Origin: Gemmatimonas groenlandica
GTDB taxonomy: Bacteria; Gemmatimonadota; Gemmatimonadetes; Gemmatimonadales; Gemmatimonadaceae
Reading direction: 5' to 3'
Length of the DNA: 64,000 bases
Assembly: GCF_013004105.1 (NCBI RefSeq)
Contig: NZ_CP053085.1
Span: 3,348,001-3,412,000 of the forward strand
Both the position numbers and the translations under genes were made by a program. Below the pieces are notes generated by a model that was not told where the DNA came from, did not search any database, and saw nothing but the letters and a program-made list of their open reading frames with translations. Position 1 is the first letter of the stretch. Each line of letters begins with the position of its first letter. This document shows, in pieces, positions 61,620 through 64,000 of the stretch.

Positions 61620-63133
61620 TGCCGCCCGACGAGCAGCCGCCGTTCGTGCGGCGGCTGCTCGACGCGCTGCCGCTCACCGTGTGGTCCGTCGATCTCGACG
61701 GACGCATCACGGCGGCCAACAGCGCATGGTCCAAGTTCGCCACAGACAACGGAGCGCCCGGCATCGCCACGGAAGCGGCGGTGCTCGGGCGTTCGGTGTT
61801 CGACAGCGTGTCCGACGACCCCTCGCGCGAGCAGATCGAACGCGCCATGGCGCTCCTACGCGATCGGCGCGTTCCGGTCGTGCGATGGGAGTTCCCCTGC
61901 AGTTCGCCCAACGAGGAACGCGTGTTCCTCATGCAGGTCACCGCCATCGACGACGGCCAGCAGGTCTCCGGCTTCGTCTTCTCCACGGTGGACATCACGC
62001 CGAGCCACCGCTCGCGTGAAGCGCTGATCAACACCGGTATTGCCCTCGCTGAGGCGATCTCCCTCGATCGCGTCTACGAAGAGGTCGCACACCAGCTCCT
62101 TCGCGCCGTCCCCTCCACCGGTTTCGTCATTGCCCTCGCTGACGACGACACCGCCGAATTCCGTATCACCCACCGGCAAGGATACGACGCACACTCCAGC
62201 GCGGAGCTCGAAGTCCGGCTGCTCCGCACCTGGCTCGACGCGCTCGCCACCGGCGAGGTGGCCCGACAGTCCACCAACGTGGGTCTCGAGATCACCGCCC
62301 CGCTGATCACCGCCGAGGGTGTACTCGGCGCCATCACCCTCTACGCCGAGCCGATCGAGTCCGAGCAGGCGCTCGAAGAGGCCGAACGCGTGCTGGCCGT
62401 GATCGCGGCGCAAACAGCCGTCGCCATCGAGCGCGCCTGGCTGGTGCGACGCGTGGAGTCGAAGCGTCGACTTGAAGCAATCGGGGAGGTTGCGGCGGGC
62501 GTCGCCCATGAACTCCGCAATCCGCTGTTCGGCATCTCCTCAGCCGCCCAGTTGCTTCAGTTTCGCGCCAAAGAAGACCCCGTCGTCGAGAAGAACGTCG
62601 GACGCATTCTGCGCGAGGTCGAACGACTGAACCGGATGGTGACGTCGCTGCTCGAGTTCGGCCGTCCCAACGCGGCGCATCTCGTGCCCGCCGACCCCGA
62701 AGCGGTCTGGGACGACATTCTCGACGGTGAACGCGCCCGCCTCGAGGCTCGGCAGCTCTCGATCCGCCGGGTGCGTCCGGAGCACACCGTGCGCAGCCTG
62801 ATCGACGTCGAGCAGCTGGGACAGGTCTGCCGCAATATCCTCGTCAACGCCTGTGACGCCGCTCCCGAGGGGTCGGAACTCGCGCTCATCTCGCAAGTAT
62901 CGCCGGTCGGTGGATGGCGCTGCCGCCTAGCCAACGGCGGTCCGGCCATCCCACCCGACGTCCTGCCGCATGTGTTCGAGTTTTTCTATTCCACGAAAGC
63001 CGGCGGCACCGGCATCGGACTGGCCCTCTGCCAGCGCATCATGGACGAGCACGGCGGCACGATCAGCATCGATAGCGCCCCCGAAGCCGGTACCACGCTC
63101 ACACTCACGCTTCCCCCCACGGCGGCCACGTGA
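61619..63133 (+). CDS. PAS-GAF sensor histidine kinase
   Basis: A 504-residue cytosolic kinase. A PAS domain (about 10-128: [20 protein letters not shown]) is followed by a GAF domain (about 140-275), HisKA with [19 protein letters not shown] (His297) and an HATPase domain ending [23 protein letters not shown] 61619 overlaps the stop of the lysine-rich protein by one base, and the preceding open frame is judged an artefact of reading that tail out of frame. Its stop overlaps the NtrC-type regulator (GTGA). Confidence 0.9.
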   Translation: MPPDEQPPFVRRLLDALPLTVWSVDLDGRITAANSAWSKFATDNGAPGIATEAAVLGRSVFDSVSDDPSREQIERAMALLRDRRVPVVRWEFPCSSPNEERVFLMQVTAIDDGQQVSGFVFSTVDITPSHRSREALINTGIALAEAISLDRVYEEVAHQLLRAVPSTGFVIALADDDTAEFRITHRQGYDAHSSAELEVRLLRTWLDALATGEVARQSTNVGLEITAPLITAEGVLGAITLYAEPIESEQALEEAERVLAVIAAQTAVAIERAWLVRRVESKRRLEAIGEVAAGVAHELRNPLFGISSAAQLLQFRAKEDPVVEKNVGRILREVERLNRMVTSLLEFGRPNAAHLVPADPEAVWDDILDGERARLEARQLSIRRVRPEHTVRSLIDVEQLGQVCRNILVNACDAAPEGSELALISQVSPVGGWRCRLANGGPAIPPDVLPHVFEFFYSTKAGGTGIGLALCQRIMDEHGGTISIDSAPEAGTTLTLTLPPTAAT

Positions 63134-64000
63134 CGCTGTCGCTGCTCGTCATCGACGACGACGAGACGGTTCGCTCGACGTTGGTCGAGTTCTTCGAGAC
63201 CTTCGGCTTCACCGCGCGTGGAGCCTCTACCGCCACCGAAGGCCGGCAACTGGCCGCCGAGCACGCCCCTGACGTGGTGCTGCTCGACCTGCGCCTCCCC
63301 GACGCCGACGGCGTCCGTGCGTTGGAGGCGCTCAGGGCCGACGATCCCGATCTCGCGGTCATCGTGCTCACCGGGTATGCCGACGTGAGAACCGCCGTCG
63401 CCGCGATGAAGCACGGCGCGGCGGATCTGCTGGAGAAGCCGGTCGATCTCGAACTGCTGGCCTCCGCCGTGACCCGCGCCGCCGAGCGCGGGCGGCTTCG
63501 CCAGGAGGTCGCCGTGCTTCGCGCGCAGGGGCGCTCCAACGCGACCCCGCCGGCTATGGCCCCCACGGTGTCCGATCTCATCGATCTTGCCGCCCGGAAT
63601 CCCGACGCCCCCATTCTCCTGCAAGGCGAAACGGGTACCGGGAAAGGGTACATCGCACGCCAGATTCACGACCGTTCGGTACGAAACCTTTCGCCGTTCG
63701 TCGAAATCAACTGCGCGTCCCTTTCGGCCACGTTTTTCGAAAGTGAATTGTTCGGGCACGAACGGGGAGCCTTTACCGATGCGCGACAGGCCAAGCATGG
63801 CCTACTCGAAGTGGCCGGCGAAGGCACGGTATTTCTTGATGAGATCGCCGAATTGAGCACAGAGGTTCAGCCTCGGCTTCTCAAGGTGCTGGAGGAACGC
63901 ACCTTCCGGCGCCTGGGTGGCACCACGATGCTGCGGTCGTCGTCCAGGGTCGTCGTCGCCACCCATCAGTCGCTGGCCGACGCGGTGGCCGAAAAGCGAT
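63130..64000 (+). CDS. NtrC-type sigma54-dependent response regulator (3' end outside window)
   Basis: The first 290 residues of a response regulator. The receiver has VIDDDET, phosphoacceptor Asp53 in LLDLRLPDADG and Lys in LEKPVD. An AAA+ domain follows with Walker A LQGETGTGKGYIAR, HERGAFTDARQ and Walker B GTVFLDEIAEL. The sigma54-contact loop reads GAFTDA (63766-63783) instead of GAFTGA. GTG 63130 overlaps the kinase stop, making these a cognate pair. The DNA-binding domain, if present, is beyond the window. Confidence 0.92.
   Translation, partial: MTLSLLVIDDDETVRSTLVEFFETFGFTARGASTATEGRQLAAEHAPDVVLLDLRLPDADGVRALEALRADDPDLAVIVLTGYADVRTAVAAMKHGAADLLEKPVDLELLASAVTRAAERGRLRQEVAVLRAQGRSNATPPAMAPTVSDLIDLAARNPDAPILLQGETGTGKGYIARQIHDRSVRNLSPFVEINCASLSATFFESELFGHERGAFTDARQAKHGLLEVAGEGTVFLDEIAELSTEVQPRLLKVLEERTFRRLGGTTMLRSSSRVVVATHQSLADAVAEKR

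Noticed and set aside
60629-63133. A single 834-residue protein joining the acidic region to the PAS-GAF kinase
   Set aside because: The middle part (Gln/Gly/Glu-rich) is the lysine-alanine repeat read in the wrong frame. The kinase has its own ATG overlapping the repeat protein stop, so two genes are preferred; the fused product is kept only as a possibility in the frameshift finding.

Overview
The window is GC-rich, densely packed chromosomal DNA from a Gram-negative-type bacterium: many lipoproteins, Tat substrates, a predicted beta-barrel protein and many SEC-secreted enzymes are encoded. The gene mix (DUF885, M24 and S41 secreted peptidases, a type III plus a type I glutamine synthetase, a secreted haem/copper-monooxygenase-like lipoprotein, GxxExxY proteins, multi-GAF kinases) fits Gemmatimonadota as I remember that phylum; this is an inference from gene content, not a database result. 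I see no phage, plasmid, CRISPR array, rRNA or canonical transposase gene. The only RNA gene found is tRNA-Cys(GCA).

Layout. 1-4969 (+): end of a DUF885 protein, then a tightly overlapped peptide/nickel-type ABC importer (binding lipoprotein and two permeases, no ATPase genes) ending in a 2-hydroxyacid dehydrogenase. 4997-7100: a nitrilase (-) and a divergent Kir-type potassium channel (+) with an abnormal selectivity filter. 7084-16567 (-): a long co-directional run of S41 protease, small anchored protein, beta-barrel protein, methyltransferase, cysE, cysK, secreted hydrolase and CPA1 Na+/H+ antiporter. 16776-20004 (+): a HAD phosphatase and glycosyltransferase pair and a secreted protein with a duplicated domain. 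Then tRNA-Cys (-), a MarR/nitroreductase pair and a Lon N-terminal-domain protein (+). 22225-26260 (-): an MqsA-like regulator leading two ABC export modules. 26395-31672: an EAL/HDOD signalling protein, small envelope proteins and type III glutamine synthetase. 31788-36990: Ada, a DUF5519 protein, a coiled-coil membrane protein (-), and an M20D amidohydrolase/DUF3311/sodium symporter operon (+). 37017-43388 (-): VOC protein, SugE-type exporter, M19 dipeptidase, amidase, cystathionine gamma-synthase-type enzyme, Trm112-like protein and a GxxExxY-Mog fusion. 43617-55400: a LytS/LytTR pair, a SixA-like phosphatase, M24 peptidases, a Tat metallo-beta-lactamase-fold protein, the haem/copper protein, GNAT, superoxide dismutase and type I glutamine synthetase. 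55458-64000 (+): a zinc-ribbon protein and a signalling cluster (multi-GAF kinase, HD-GYP regulator, a frameshifted acidic/AT-hook/lysine-alanine-rich protein, PAS-GAF kinase, NtrC-type regulator cut by the window end).

The most unusual structure is at 42930-43521. A GxxExxY segment with an intact PD-(D/E)XK-like motif lies between two inverted copies of a roughly 75-bp repeat and is joined in frame to a molybdopterin adenylyltransferase domain; the inner repeat copy encodes the linker. A third copy 2.7 kb away supplies the C-terminus and stop codon of another gene. This looks like a small mobile GxxExxY cassette. Other points worth a second look are the Kir channel with TTGTG in place of TVGYG, the frameshifted charge-block DNA-binding-like protein inside the two-component cluster, a possibly leaderless MarR promoter, two genes that seem to need a non-AUG start, and four long intergenic quasi-palindromes, three of which carry gene ends.
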